DNA of 64,000 nt from Ensifer canadensis (GCF_017488845.2 NZ_CP083370.1:3028501-3092500); one strand, 5' to 3'; counted from the first letter of the stretch, positions 43,511 through 53,197 are shown. A program made the numbers and translations. Notes: generated by a model not told the origin, from the sequence alone.

Positions 43511-44133
43511 CGGATTTTTCCCTGATCGAGACCCTGCGCTACGAACCCGATGTTGAATTCGTTCGCTTGAGGTTACATCTCGCCCGGTTGAAACGATCGG
43601 CACGAAGATTGGGATTTGCCGGCGCCGAGCGGGCGCAGGCGGAGCTGCAAGCCGCCGTCCAGGGTGCAACAGGCCCGCTACGGGTCCGCCTGACGCTTGA
43701 CCGCAACGGCACCGTCGCCGTGACCACGGCAACTTTCACGCCCCTTGCAGAAGACACTGTCTGGCGCGTGCGTTTTGCTCAAACGCGGCTCTCTTCCGAA
43801 GACAAGCTGGTGCGGGTGAAGACCACCCGGCGCGACATCTACGAGACGGCACGCGCTGAATACCCGGCAACCGAGGTCGACGAAGTTCTTCTCCTCAACG
43901 AAAAGGGCGAGGTCTGCGAGGGAACGATCACCTCAATCTTCCTCGACGATGGCAGCGGCACGCTGAAAACGCCGCCGATCGCCTGCGGGCTTCTGGCCGG
44001 CGTGCTCCGGACGGAACTCATCTGCCAGCGACGGGCGCGCGTCGCCCGCCTGTCGCTCGACGATCTGGCAAAAGCCGAGCTCTATGTCGGGAATTCGCTA
44101 CGGGGCCTGATCCGGGCGAAGCTCTGGGTCTGA
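43507..44133 (+). CDS. pabC: Aminotransferase class IV, aminodeoxychorismate lyase-like
   Basis: 208 residues, shorter than a usual PabC (about 270). It has TLRYEPDVEFVRLRLHLARLKRSARRLGF, a probable PLP lysine in RVKTTRRDIYE, and NEKGEVCEGTITSIF, the class IV glutamate motif. The lyase releases pyruvate and yields p-aminobenzoate. Gene order pabB-pabC with ATGA overlap supports that role. Short PabC-like partners are common next to PabB in rhizobia. Its 3' end overlaps the convergent GGDEF gene by 36 bases. Confidence 0.85.
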   Translation: MTDFSLIETLRYEPDVEFVRLRLHLARLKRSARRLGFAGAERAQAELQAAVQGATGPLRVRLTLDRNGTVAVTTATFTPLAEDTVWRVRFAQTRLSSEDKLVRVKTTRRDIYETARAEYPATEVDEVLLLNEKGEVCEGTITSIFLDDGSGTLKTPPIACGLLAGVLRTELICQRRARVARLSLDDLAKAELYVGNSLRGLIRAKLWV

Positions 44134-45090
44134 ACCCGGCAAGGTGTACCGCTTTACCCGGTCGCGCCCGTCGCGCTTGGCGAGATAGAGCGCCTCGTCG
44201 GCGCGGGCATAAATGTCCTTGACGCCGTCGCCTTCCCGATACTCGGCCAGCCCCACCGAACAGGTGTAGTAGAACTCCGGGATACTCGCGAGCGGCCTGG
44301 CGCTGCGCACCTTGTCGAGCAAGCGGTCGAGGATCATGTTGCCTTCGCTGATCGTGGTGTCGGGCAGGATCAGCATGAACTCCTCGCCGCCGATGCGGCC
44401 GAAGCAATCGGAGCGGCGCACGAACTCCTGCATCTGGCGGGCGAAGTCGAGCAGAACCTCATCGCCCTGATGGTGGCCGTAGCGATCGTTGATCGCCTTG
44501 AAATAGTCGATGTCTATGATGGCGACGCAGCCCCACATATGCGGGTTCTGGGCGCAATTGGCGATGAATTCACCGAGCCGCCCCATGGTATAGCGCCGGT
44601 TGGGCACATTGGTGAGTTCATCGACCTGCGAGGCGCGCAGCGCGAAATCGCGATCCTGCCTTAGCGCGCGCTCCTCGACGCGAATGGTAGTGATGTCGAC
44701 GGCGACGCACAGCATCCACCCCCTGGCATCGACCGTTTCCGTCATCCACAGCCAGCGGCCGTCATGCAGGTCGGTCTCCATCGCCCGAAACGGGATCTTG
44801 CCGCGCCGATTGATCGTTGAGGCTATCCAGGCATTGATGTCGCTGGTCGAGAGCACGGTTCCGCGACCGGCGGCATGGTTGCGCCGCATGATTTCCGCCC
44901 AGGTCGGCGCCTCGTCGGCCTCGATGAAATAGGCAGCGCGAAAGGCATCATTGGCAAATTGCAGCCGGTCGTGCTGATCGTAGAGCGCCATCAGCACGGG
45001 TGTTTGGGCCTGCAGGCCCATCAAGGTCTTTATATGGTCGCCGGTCACGTTCAGTCTGCGACGCCTCCAGGTCGGGGAAGGAAACAACAA
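44098..45090 (-). CDS. PAS-GGDEF diguanylate cyclase
   Basis: About 330 residues from a TTG start; a GTG at 45048 (VTGDHIKTLMGLQ) is an alternative. The N-terminal 140 residues look like a PAS domain (QTPVLMALYDQHDRLQFANDAFRA). The GGDEF domain has an intact GGEEF active motif in DCFGRIGGEEFMLIL, and ADEALYLAKRDGRDRVKRY ends it. There is no RxxD inhibitory site that I could recognise with confidence. It makes c-di-GMP from GTP; the input signal of the PAS domain is unknown. Confidence 0.92.
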   Translation of the reverse strand: MLFPSPTWRRRRLNVTGDHIKTLMGLQAQTPVLMALYDQHDRLQFANDAFRAAYFIEADEAPTWAEIMRRNHAAGRGTVLSTSDINAWIASTINRRGKIPFRAMETDLHDGRWLWMTETVDARGWMLCVAVDITTIRVEERALRQDRDFALRASQVDELTNVPNRRYTMGRLGEFIANCAQNPHMWGCVAIIDIDYFKAINDRYGHHQGDEVLLDFARQMQEFVRRSDCFGRIGGEEFMLILPDTTISEGNMILDRLLDKVRSARPLASIPEFYYTCSVGLAEYREGDGVKDIYARADEALYLAKRDGRDRVKRYTLPGSDPELRPDQAP

Positions 45091-45192
45091 TCATGGCGCG
45101 TAGCGGATGATTGTATCAAAGCTATAGCACGAAGTCCTTGTGACAAGCTTCGGCCCATGCGAAACGAAAGGGAATATGGTTAAATCGCGAGA

Positions 45193-46089
45193 ATGATCCG
45201 GTCATCCCGCATGAAACACACGCCCTACGACGGCTCCTCCAAGCCCTTTACGATCGGCCTCACGCAGCTCGATCCCGATCGCTGGATCGAGCCGGACGTC
45301 CAGCTGCAGCACTATCTCGACCAGAAAGCCCAGTTGCTCGCACAGTCCCGCGACGTGGTTTTTGCCGCCGACGACCGGACGCAGGACGCGCAGAGCGAAC
45401 TGCTGCAGATCCTGTCCGACTATCTGCCGACACGGTATCCCGACATCTACTGTCGGCAGGACGAAACAATGATGGTCGGCGGGCGACGGGTGCCCTTGTC
45501 CGGCGACGACGCGCTTGTGCTAGCGGGCTCGCTCGTTCAGGACGACCTGGCGATCATGCAGCGCGACGACCGCGGCTGGCGCCTTGGCGCCGCCTACATC
45601 GCCTTCCCCTCGTCCTGGTCGCTCGCCGAAAAGTTCGGGCGCACCATGGACGAGATCCACGCCCCGGTCCCCGGCTTCGGAGACGGCACGCGCAACGCCG
45701 AACTCATCAGCCGCATGTTCGATAACCTGCCGCCTGGCCGCTTCGTCGAACGCTTCAACTGGGCCGTCAATGTCGACGGCTCCCTGCATCTGCCGAAGCC
45801 CAAATCGGAAGGGGTGTCGGCCGGCGCGATCGAGCTGACCGAAGAGCGCACCTTCATCCGCGTCGAGCGCCAGACGTTGCGCAAGTTGCCGCGAAGCGGC
45901 GCGATCGTCTTCACAATCCGGATCTATTCCGATCCCCTGGCGCTGTTGCGACAGCGGGCGGATGCGGGAACTTTGGCCCTTTCCTTCATCGAGCAATTGC
46001 GCTCTCTCGACCTGCCGCAGGCGGCCTACAAGGGCCTCGTCAGCAAGCGGGACGCTCTCATTTCGGCCCTCATTTCCATCGCCGGTTAA
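45193..46089 (+). CDS. DUF3445 family protein (haem-dependent oxidative N-demethylase-like)
   Basis: 298 residues (starts at 45193 or 45211). The pattern IGLTQLDPDRWIEPD, LVQDDLAIMQRDD, AYIAFPSSWSLAEKFGRTMDEIHAPVPGF and RVERQTLRKLPRSGAIVFTIRIY is the DUF3445 family, whose characterised members are haem-binding subunits of an oxidative N-demethylase. No partner reductase genes are adjacent. The strand is opposite to the diguanylate cyclase, whose start is about 100 bases away. Confidence 0.85.
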   Translation: MIRSSRMKHTPYDGSSKPFTIGLTQLDPDRWIEPDVQLQHYLDQKAQLLAQSRDVVFAADDRTQDAQSELLQILSDYLPTRYPDIYCRQDETMMVGGRRVPLSGDDALVLAGSLVQDDLAIMQRDDRGWRLGAAYIAFPSSWSLAEKFGRTMDEIHAPVPGFGDGTRNAELISRMFDNLPPGRFVERFNWAVNVDGSLHLPKPKSEGVSAGAIELTEERTFIRVERQTLRKLPRSGAIVFTIRIYSDPLALLRQRADAGTLALSFIEQLRSLDLPQAAYKGLVSKRDALISALISIAG

Positions 46090-46232
46090 ACAATATCGCA
46101 GATCAGCGTTGACCCGGCGGCCCTTTATTGTGACAGCAAACTATGCTCTAGGGCCTATCACACGGCGCGAGCCTCATTTTCAGACACTTTCAACACCGTC
46201 ACTGGGAAAGTTTCCTCAGGAGTAAGACCAAA

Positions 46233-47684
46233 ATGGCAGACACCACCTATCCGGTTTACGGCGAGATCACCGGCCCGATCGTCATGATCGGCTTCGGTTC
46301 GATCGGCCGCGGCACCTTGCCGTTGATCGAGCGCCACTTCAAATACGACAAGAACCGGTTGATCGTGGTCGAGCCGCGCGAGGATGCTGCCGACAACGAG
46401 ATCTTCGAGCGTCATGGCGTCCGCCACGTTCGCGCCCATGTGACGAAGGACAACTATAAGGAGCTGCTGAAGCCGCTCCTGACCGAAGGCGAAGGCCAAG
46501 GCTTCTGCGTCAACCTGTCGGTCGATACCGGCTCGCTCGACCTGATCAAGATGTGCCGCAAGCTCGACGTTCTCTACATCGACACCGTCGTCGAACCGTG
46601 GCTCGGCTTCTACTTCGATGCCGAAATGGACAACGCCTCGCGCACCAACTATGCCCTGCGCGAAACCATGCGCAAGGAAAAGGAAAAGAACCCGGGCGGC
46701 ACCACGGCCGTTTCGACCTGCGGCGCCAACCCGGGCATGGTCTCCTGGTTCGTCAAGCAGGGGCTCCTCAACCTCGCCAACGACCTTGGCGTGAAATACG
46801 ACGAACCGCATCAGGACGACCGCGAAGGCTGGGCGAAGCTGATGAAGAAGGTCGGCGTCAAGGGCGTGCACATCGCCGAGCGCGACACCCAGCTGACCAA
46901 GAAGCCGAAGCCGCTCAACGTCTTCTGGAACACCTGGTCGGTCGAAGGCTTCATCTCCGAAGGTCTGCAGCCGGCTGAACTCGGCTGGGGCACCCACGAA
47001 AACTGGATGCCGAAGAACGCCAAGAAGCACAAGAAGGGCTGCAAGGCGGCCATCTATCTGGAGCAGCCGGGTGCCAACACCCGCGTGCGCACCTGGTGCC
47101 CGACGCCTGGCCCGCAATACGGCTTCCTCGTCACCCACAACGAGTCGATCTCGATCGCCGACTTCTTCACCGTCCGCGACAAGGACGGCGAAGTTACCTA
47201 TCGCCCGACCTGCCACTACGCCTACCATCCGGCCAATGACGCCGTCCTTTCGCTGCACGAAATGTTCGGCAACGGCGGCAATTCGCAGCCAGTCCATCAT
47301 GTTCTTGACGAGAAGGAACTCGTTGAAGGCGTCGACGAACTGGGCGTCCTGCTCTACGGCCATGACAAGAATGCCTACTGGTTCGGTTCGCGCCTGTCGC
47401 TGGAAGAGACCCGCCGCATCGCCCCCTACCAGAACGCCACCGGCATGCAGGTCACCTCTGCGGTGCTCGCGGGCATGGTCTGGGCGCTCGAAAACCCGAA
47501 GGCCGGCATCGTCGAAGCCGACGAGATGGACTACAAGCGCTGCCTCGAAGTGCAGCTGCCCTATCTCGGCCCGGTCGAAGGACACTACACCGACTGGACC
47601 CCGCTCGACGGTCGCCCGGGCCTGTTCCCGGAAGACATCGACACCAAGGATCCCTGGCAGTTCAAGAACATCCTCGTTCGCTAA
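46233..47684 (+). CDS. hss: Homospermidine synthase
   Basis: 483 residues, full length. VMIGFGSIGRGTLPLIERHF is the NAD-binding beta-alpha-beta start; TAVSTCGANPGMVSWFVKQ and GTHENWMPKNAKKH are family landmarks. The enzyme joins two putrescine units to make sym-homospermidine, the typical rhizobial polyamine. GGAGTAAGA precedes the ATG. A strong terminator follows, so it is monocistronic; it belongs with the neighbouring omp10 only by position. Confidence 0.96.
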   Translation: MADTTYPVYGEITGPIVMIGFGSIGRGTLPLIERHFKYDKNRLIVVEPREDAADNEIFERHGVRHVRAHVTKDNYKELLKPLLTEGEGQGFCVNLSVDTGSLDLIKMCRKLDVLYIDTVVEPWLGFYFDAEMDNASRTNYALRETMRKEKEKNPGGTTAVSTCGANPGMVSWFVKQGLLNLANDLGVKYDEPHQDDREGWAKLMKKVGVKGVHIAERDTQLTKKPKPLNVFWNTWSVEGFISEGLQPAELGWGTHENWMPKNAKKHKKGCKAAIYLEQPGANTRVRTWCPTPGPQYGFLVTHNESISIADFFTVRDKDGEVTYRPTCHYAYHPANDAVLSLHEMFGNGGNSQPVHHVLDEKELVEGVDELGVLLYGHDKNAYWFGSRLSLEETRRIAPYQNATGMQVTSAVLAGMVWALENPKAGIVEADEMDYKRCLEVQLPYLGPVEGHYTDWTPLDGRPGLFPEDIDTKDPWQFKNILVR

Positions 47685-47708
47685 ACCGCTGACATTGCGA
47701 AGCATCCG

Positions 47709-47739
47709 GCCCGGGGCATTTCTGCCCCGGGCTTTTTTT
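47709..47739 (+). terminator. Rho-independent terminator of hss
   Basis: GCCCGGGGCA (47709-47718) pairs perfectly with TGCCCCGGGC (47723-47732) with a 4-base loop and seven T. Confidence 0.95.
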
Positions 47740-47855
47740 GTTCATATGGGAAAAGCCCGGCGCGCCGGCCCGACCACTCTTGCTTTCAACTCTTGATCGC
47801 GGCATGGTTCGGCGAAATGAAACGGACGCTCGGCACAAAGCGAGGGAAATCGCCA

Positions 47856-48224
47856 ATGAAGCCATTCGCAATTCTGACCCTTCTCGCGACCGCCGCGACC
47901 CTGGCCTCCTGCCAGTCGTCGCCCCGGGAAGCCGGAGGGGCACCGCCCGCTCGCCAGGCAACGGGTGTCGAAGGCTCATGGACGGATCCGAACGGCATCG
48001 TTTCGACCTTTGCAGGCGGAACCTTCTCGACCCGCACCACCGACAGCAACCAGCTGCTGGCTTCCGGCAACTACGTGAAGCTCAGCCCGACACTCGTCGA
48101 GATCAACATGACCTCGCTGGTGCGCAACACCCAGTCCAAGGTCAATTGCGCGCTGGTCACACAGAGCCAGCTCAATTGCACCACCGATGCCGGCGCCCAG
48201 TTCTCGCTGGCGCGACGCGGCTGA
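47856..48224 (+). CDS. omp10: Outer-membrane lipoprotein Omp10-like
   Basis: 122 residues. A lipoprotein signal ends in the lipobox LASC with Cys19 as the lipidated residue. The body, [32 protein letters not shown] and [20 protein letters not shown], is very close to Brucella Omp10, a surface-exposed lipoprotein. Its role is unknown. The start is at 47856, with GAGGGAAAT upstream. A terminator follows. Confidence 0.9.
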   Translation: MKPFAILTLLATAATLASCQSSPREAGGAPPARQATGVEGSWTDPNGIVSTFAGGTFSTRTTDSNQLLASGNYVKLSPTLVEINMTSLVRNTQSKVNCALVTQSQLNCTTDAGAQFSLARRG

Positions 48225-48246
48225 GACAAGCTTCGAGCACGGATCA

Positions 48247-48271
48247 AAGCTCCCGCTAGGGGGCTTTTTTT
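48247..48271 (+). terminator. Rho-independent terminator of omp10
   Basis: AAGCTCCC (48247-48254) pairs with GGGGGCTT (48259-48266, one G-U pair) and continues into five more T. Confidence 0.85.
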
Positions 48272-48295
48272 GTGCATTCGTATGACTTAACCCTA

Positions 48296-48399
48296 CTGCA
48301 TGTTTCCCTAAATCGAAGCCGATTTAGGGGGAAAAACATGCAGCAATTCAAAGCGCTACAGCGACCTTTGCGCGCCTGAAAAGGCGCGCGGCGCTGTAG
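48296..48399 (-). repeat. Palindromic mosaic repeat, copy 4 (inverted)
   Basis: The CTGCATGTTT...AACATGCAG hairpin (48296-48343, inner CCCTAAATCG/CGATTTAGGG) precedes the CTACAGCG...CGCTGTAG hairpin (48356-48399), the reverse order to copies 1 and 3. It occupies much of the 333-base gene-free stretch between omp10 and the nucleotidase gene, which otherwise holds only the omp10 terminator. Confidence 0.9.
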
Positions 48400-48557
48400 T
48401 TGCAGATCCGGCAACCGGAGGATGGTTTTAGTGCTTGAAGTCGCCCTGAAGTGATGAAAACATTCGCACCGGCAAAGCCACCCCGGCCGCGGGGACCGGA
48501 CCCGCTTCGGCGGGTCTGAAAGCGGCCGGCAGACAACAGGCAAAACAGGAGAACATC

Positions 48558-50405
48558 ATGATCAGACACATACGGACCGGCCTGATGACCGCGTCCATTC
48601 TTGCCCTCTCCTCGGGCGCAGCCTTCGCCGATTATGAACTGAACATCCTGCACATCAACGATCTCCACTCCCGTATCGAATCGATCAACAAGTTCGATTC
48701 GACCTGCTCGGCCGAAGAGGAAGGCAAGAACGAGTGCTTCGGTGGCGTCGCCCGCCTGAAGTCTCTGATCGACCAGAAACGCCAGGATCTGTCCGGCAAG
48801 AACGTCTTGCTGTTGAATGCCGGCGACAACTTCCAGGGTTCGCTGTTCTTCACCACCTACAAGGGTCTGGCCGAAGCCGAATTCCTCAACCTGATGAAGT
48901 TCGACGCGATGACGGTCGGCAACCATGAATTCGACGAGAGCGAAGATGGCCTTGTCGGCTTCCTCGATAAGATCGAGTTCCCCGTCGTCACCGCCAACGT
49001 ATTGCCCAGTCACAAGTCGAAGATCGGTGACCGCATCAAGCCGTCGATCGTTCTCGAAGCCGGCGGCCAGAAGATCGGCATCGTCGGCGCCGTCGCCAAC
49101 GATACGCCCGAACTCTCCTCCCCCGGCCCGGACATCCTGATCGGTGACGACGTCGCCACCACGACTGCCGCGGTTGAAGAGCTGAAGAAGCAGGGCGTCG
49201 ACAAGATCATCGCGCTCACCCATGTCGGCTACCCGCGTGACCTCGCCGCGATCGCAAAGATCCCCGATGTCGACGTCGTCGTCGGCGGCCACTCCCACAG
49301 CCTGCTGTCGAACACCGACGCAAAGGCCGAAGGCCCCTACCCGACGATGGTCGACAACCCCGGTGGCTACAAGGTTCCGGTCGTCCAGGCCGCCTCCTAT
49401 AGCAAGTACCTCGGCGATCTCGTCGTCACCTTCGACGACAACGGCGTGGTGAAGGCTGCCAAGGGCGATCCGATCCTGGTCGATTCTTCCGTCAAGCCGG
49501 ATCAGTCCGTTTTGACCCGCGTGGCCGAACTCGCCAAGCCGATCGAGGAGCTGCGCTCCAAGATCATCGGCAAGACCGAGGCCCCGATCGACGGTTCGCG
49601 TGACAATTGCCGGGCCAGGGAATGCGAAATGGGCAGCCTCGTTGCCGACGCCATGCTCGACCGCGTCAAGGGCCAGGGCGTGACGATCGCCATCACCAAT
49701 GGCGGTGGCCTGCGCGCCTCCATCGATGCCGGCGACGTTTCGATGGGCGAAGCCATCACCGTGCTGCCGTTCCAGAACACGGTTGCGACCTTCCAGCTCA
49801 AGGGTGACGGCATCCGTGCCGCGCTTGAGAACGGCCTCAGCAAGCTTGAAGAACCCGGCGGCCGTTTCCCGCAGGTGGCCGGCATGAAATATTCCTTCGA
49901 CAAGTCGAAGGAAGTGGGCAGCCGCGTCGTCTCGGTCGAGGTAAAGGAAGGCGAAGGCTTCGTGCCGCTCGATCCGGCAAAGACCTATTCGATCGTCACC
50001 AACAACTACATGCGCAATGGCGGCGACGGCTACGCAATCTTCAAGGACAAGGGTGAGAACGCCTACGACTACGGTCCGGGCCTCGAAACCGTTCTGGCCG
50101 ACTATCTCGCCGCGCACCAGCCGTTCAAGCCCTACACGGATGGCCGCATCACCGAAGTCGCTGCAGCCGCCGGCGCCACGACTGCCGAACCGGCAACGGC
50201 AACGCAGCCTGCAGCCGACGCCGCCGCGAGCGCGACGGCCTCCGGTCCGCAGAAGCATGTCATCGCCAAGGGCGACACGCTTTGGGATCTCGCCAAGGCG
50301 TTCTACGGCGATGGTGCGCTCTGGGCAAAGATCTCCGCGGCCAACGGCAAGCCCGCTCCGCGCCACCTGCATGTCGGAACCGAACTGGAGATTCCGGCAA
50401 AGTAA
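48558..50405 (+). CDS. Periplasmic 5'-nucleotidase with C-terminal LysM domain
   Basis: 615 residues. Signal peptide cut after AFA-D (residue 24). The metallophosphatase domain has the dimetal motifs LHINDLHSR, LNAGDNFQGS, VGNHEFDE and VVGGHSHSL; the C-terminal nucleotidase domain has ITNGGGLRASI and NNYMRNGGDGY. An Ala/Thr linker leads to a LysM peptidoglycan-binding motif in the last 50 residues (HVIAKGDTLWDLAKAFYG). It releases phosphate from nucleotides, tethered to cell wall by LysM. UshA lacks LysM, so this is a fused architecture. Confidence 0.95.
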   Translation: MIRHIRTGLMTASILALSSGAAFADYELNILHINDLHSRIESINKFDSTCSAEEEGKNECFGGVARLKSLIDQKRQDLSGKNVLLLNAGDNFQGSLFFTTYKGLAEAEFLNLMKFDAMTVGNHEFDESEDGLVGFLDKIEFPVVTANVLPSHKSKIGDRIKPSIVLEAGGQKIGIVGAVANDTPELSSPGPDILIGDDVATTTAAVEELKKQGVDKIIALTHVGYPRDLAAIAKIPDVDVVVGGHSHSLLSNTDAKAEGPYPTMVDNPGGYKVPVVQAASYSKYLGDLVVTFDDNGVVKAAKGDPILVDSSVKPDQSVLTRVAELAKPIEELRSKIIGKTEAPIDGSRDNCRARECEMGSLVADAMLDRVKGQGVTIAITNGGGLRASIDAGDVSMGEAITVLPFQNTVATFQLKGDGIRAALENGLSKLEEPGGRFPQVAGMKYSFDKSKEVGSRVVSVEVKEGEGFVPLDPAKTYSIVTNNYMRNGGDGYAIFKDKGENAYDYGPGLETVLADYLAAHQPFKPYTDGRITEVAAAAGATTAEPATATQPAADAAASATASGPQKHVIAKGDTLWDLAKAFYGDGALWAKISAANGKPAPRHLHVGTELEIPAK

Positions 50406-50427
50406 GACAATTTGCCTCTCCTTCGAG

Positions 50428-50458
50428 AGCCGGCGCGGGCTTCCCCGCACCGGCTTTT
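50428..50458 (+). terminator. Rho-independent terminator of the nucleotidase gene
   Basis: AGCCGGCGCGGG (50428-50439) and CCCGCACCGGCT (50444-50455) form a 12-bp stem with one mismatch, followed by a T-rich run. Confidence 0.85.
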
Positions 50459-50520
50459 CTTCTTAGAAGGACGTGACGAAAAGTGCATGCACCTGCTTAT
50501 ACGTGACCACGAGGACCGAG

Positions 50521-51558
50521 ATGACCAACGCGCCCGCCGCGACCGCCCAAAGCGATCACCCGACCGTTAAATCCGGAAAGGTCGGCGTTCTGCTGGTCAA
50601 TCTCGGCACGCCCGATGGCACCGACTACACCTCGATGCGCCGCTATCTCAAGGAGTTCCTCAGCGATCGCCGCGTCATCGAATGGTCGCGGTTGTTCTGG
50701 TATCCGATCCTCTACGGCATCGTGCTCAACACCCGCCCCGGCAAGGTCGGCAAGGCCTATGAAATGATCTGGAACAAGGATCTGAACGAAAGCTACCTGC
50801 GCACCTATACCCGCAACCAGGCGACCTTGATGGCGGAAGCCTTCGCCAATCAGCCGCACATCGTCGTCGATTGGGGCATGCGCTACGGCCAGCCGTCGAT
50901 CGCCTCGCGCATGGAAGCCCTGCAGAAGGCCGGATGCGAACGCATCCTCTTGTTCCCGCTCTATCCGCAATACGCCGCGGCAACGACAGCCACCGTCAAC
51001 GACAAGGCATTCGAAGCCCTGCTCAAGATGCGCTGGCAGCCGGCGCTGCGCACCGTTCCGCCCTATCATGACGATCCCGTCTATATCGACGCGCTGGCAA
51101 CTTCGATCACGCGGCATCTGGCGACACTCGACTGGGAGCCGGAAGTGGTGCTCACCTCCTTCCACGGCATCCCGAAGAGTTACTTCGAAAAGGGCGATCC
51201 CTACTATTGCCAGTGCCAGAAGACCGCGCGTCTGCTGCGCGAAAAGCTCGGGTGGTCCAAGGACAAGCTGCAGGTAACCTTCCAGTCCCGCTTCGGGCCG
51301 GAAGAATGGCTGCAGCCCTATACCGACAAGACGGTCGAGAAGCTGGCGCAGGACGGCGTCAAGCGCATCGCCGTGATCAACCCAGGCTTCGTTTCCGACT
51401 GTCTGGAAACGCTCGAGGAGATCGCCGAGCAGGCGGCCGAGAGCTTCCATCACAATGGCGGCGAAAAGTTTGCACATATCCCCTGTCTCAACGACAGTGC
51501 CGAGGGCATGATGGTTCTCGAGCATGTCGTGCGCCGGGAGCTAAGCGGCTGGCTTTGA
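50521..51558 (+). CDS. hemH: Ferrochelatase
   Basis: 345 residues. VGVLLVNLGTPDG at the start, DWGMRYGQPSI, the His-bearing LTSFHGIPKSYFEKGDPY and the Glu-bearing NPGFVSDCLETLEEI are intact. The enzyme inserts Fe(II) into protoporphyrin IX, the last haem step, at the membrane surface. The start at 50521 has GAGGACCGAG upstream. It starts about 60 bases beyond a terminator and precedes the SPFH gene. Confidence 0.96.
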   Translation: MTNAPAATAQSDHPTVKSGKVGVLLVNLGTPDGTDYTSMRRYLKEFLSDRRVIEWSRLFWYPILYGIVLNTRPGKVGKAYEMIWNKDLNESYLRTYTRNQATLMAEAFANQPHIVVDWGMRYGQPSIASRMEALQKAGCERILLFPLYPQYAAATTATVNDKAFEALLKMRWQPALRTVPPYHDDPVYIDALATSITRHLATLDWEPEVVLTSFHGIPKSYFEKGDPYYCQCQKTARLLREKLGWSKDKLQVTFQSRFGPEEWLQPYTDKTVEKLAQDGVKRIAVINPGFVSDCLETLEEIAEQAAESFHHNGGEKFAHIPCLNDSAEGMMVLEHVVRRELSGWL

Positions 51559-51644
51559 AGCCGAAATCTGCGACGACCGCTTGAAATAGACTGACCGATG
51601 CCCACGTCTGGGTTAGAGTGTCACTTCAAACTGGGGTTGTGATC

Positions 51645-52658
51645 ATGGGGGACGTGTCTTTGGGCGGATTTGATATTGCGGTCATCGCATTGGTGGTCTT
51701 GGTGATCTTTGTGATCATCACCATGGTCAAGACGGTGCCGCAGGGCTATCGCTATACGGTGGAGCGCTTCGGCCGCTACACCAAGACGATGGAACCGGGT
51801 CTCAACATCATCATTCCGTTCATCGACCGGATCGGCGCCAGGATGAACGTGATGGAGCAGGTCCTCGACGTTCCGACCCAGGAAGTCATCACCAAGGACA
51901 ACGCCAGCGTGTCGGCCGATGCCGTCGCGTTCTACCAGGTGCTCAACGCCGCCCAGGCTGCCTACCAGGTGTCCGATCTTCAAAACGCCATTCTCAACCT
52001 GACCATGACCAACATCCGCTCGGTCATGGGGTCGATGGACCTCGACGAACTTTTGTCGAACCGCGACACCATCAACGACAAGCTGTTGCGCGTGGTCGAT
52101 GACGCCGCCAACCCCTGGGGCATCAAGATCACCCGCGTCGAACTCAAGGACATCGCACCGCCGAAGGATCTCGTCGACGCCATGGCTCGGCAGATGAAGG
52201 CCGAGCGCGAGAAGCGCGCCCAGGTGCTGGAAGCGGAAGGGTCGAGAAACGCGCAGATCCTGCGTGCCGAAGGTGCCAAGCAGTCGGCCATCCTGCAGGC
52301 CGAAGGCCAGCGCGAGGCCGCCTTCCGCGACGCCGAGGCGCGCGAACGTCTGGCCGAGGCCGAGGCCAAAGCGACACAGATGGTGTCGGCGGCGATCGCT
52401 GCCGGTGACGTCCAGGCGATCAACTACTTCGTCGCCCAGAAATACACCGAAGCGCTTGCTGCGATCGGCACTGCCAACAACCAGAAGATCATACTGATGC
52501 CTATGGAAGCGTCCGCGCTGATCGGCTCGCTCGGCGGCATTGGCGCAATTGCCAGGGAAGTGTTCGGCGACAACCAGGCGCCAGCCCCCCGGCAGCGCCA
52601 ATCGACGACACCGCGCACCGGCCCGGCGTCCGATCCGTTTGAACCTCAGGGACAATAG
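51645..52658 (+). CDS. qmcA: SPFH/Band 7 protein, QmcA-like
   Basis: 337 residues. One N-terminal membrane anchor (about residues 10-29), then the SPFH domain ([16 protein letters not shown] and [19 protein letters not shown]) and a long Ala/Glu/Arg coiled coil (about 180-270), ending in a Pro-rich tail. Such proteins oligomerise into membrane microdomains and regulate FtsH-type proteases. It is followed after three bases by an NfeD gene, the classic SPFH-NfeD pair. The start at 51645 has GGGGTT upstream. Confidence 0.93.
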   Translation: MGDVSLGGFDIAVIALVVLVIFVIITMVKTVPQGYRYTVERFGRYTKTMEPGLNIIIPFIDRIGARMNVMEQVLDVPTQEVITKDNASVSADAVAFYQVLNAAQAAYQVSDLQNAILNLTMTNIRSVMGSMDLDELLSNRDTINDKLLRVVDDAANPWGIKITRVELKDIAPPKDLVDAMARQMKAEREKRAQVLEAEGSRNAQILRAEGAKQSAILQAEGQREAAFRDAEARERLAEAEAKATQMVSAAIAAGDVQAINYFVAQKYTEALAAIGTANNQKIILMPMEASALIGSLGGIGAIAREVFGDNQAPAPRQRQSTTPRTGPASDPFEPQGQ

Positions 52659-52661
52659 GCG

Positions 52662-53120
52662 ATGGTCCAGCGCATCATCCTTGAACTCGGCCCCTGGAGC
52701 TGGTGGGTTCTCGGTCTTGCACTGCTGGCGGCCGAAGTCGTCGCACCCGGCGTTTTCCTCGTCTGGATCGCCATTGCCGCGCTCATCACCGGCGTTCTGT
52801 CGCTTTTGCTGTGGGACACTGTCGTCTGGGGCTGGCAGGTTCAGTTCGTCGTCTTCGCGCTTCTGTCCATCGTCGCCGTTCTCCTTGGGCGGCACTTCAT
52901 CTCCTCGTCTTCCAGGGAGACGGACGAACCGCTGCTCAACCAACGGGCCCAAAGCCTCGTCGGCCGAACCGCCGTGCTTGAAAAGCCGATTGCCGAGGGC
53001 CACGGCCGCGTGCGTCTGGACGATACGATCTGGATCGTCGAGGGGCCCGATCTGCCCGCCGGTACGCGCGTTCGCATCGTTGCCAGCCACGGGCGCAACC
53101 TGACGGTCGAGAGCGCCTAA
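52662..53120 (+). CDS. NfeD-family membrane protein
   Basis: 152 residues. Three membrane segments in the first 80 residues (WWVLGLALLAAEVVAPGVFLVW, then LLLWDTVVWGW, then VVFALLSIVAVLL) and a C-terminal OB-fold domain (SLVGRTAVLEKPIAEGHGRVRLDDTIWIVEG). It partners the SPFH protein in the same operon. The truncated class of NfeD without the N-terminal protease domain is present here. Confidence 0.93.
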   Translation: MVQRIILELGPWSWWVLGLALLAAEVVAPGVFLVWIAIAALITGVLSLLLWDTVVWGWQVQFVVFALLSIVAVLLGRHFISSSSRETDEPLLNQRAQSLVGRTAVLEKPIAEGHGRVRLDDTIWIVEGPDLPAGTRVRIVASHGRNLTVESA

Positions 53121-53197
53121 AGCGCCGCGACCGTTCAGATGCGCGTGCTGCGCTTTAAGCTCTTGTTTTTGCGCATGTCGTTAACGCGTTTTTGCCG
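53119..53197. repeat. Palindromic intergenic repeat of the second family
   Basis: AAAGCGCCGCG...GCGCTTT and the run CTCTTGTTTTTGCGCATGTC match the family also seen at 58711-58808 (CTCTTTGTTTTTACGCAT). It begins at the NfeD stop codon. Confidence 0.7.

Noticed and set aside
46158..47705. 515-codon minus-strand frame opposite hss
   Set aside because: Antisense shadow of a strongly conserved enzyme, with no domain and no ribosome site.
48348..50450. 700-codon minus-strand frame opposite the nucleotidase gene
   Set aside because: Its length comes from biased codon use on the other strand. The plus-strand protein has a signal peptide, all catalytic motifs and a terminator.
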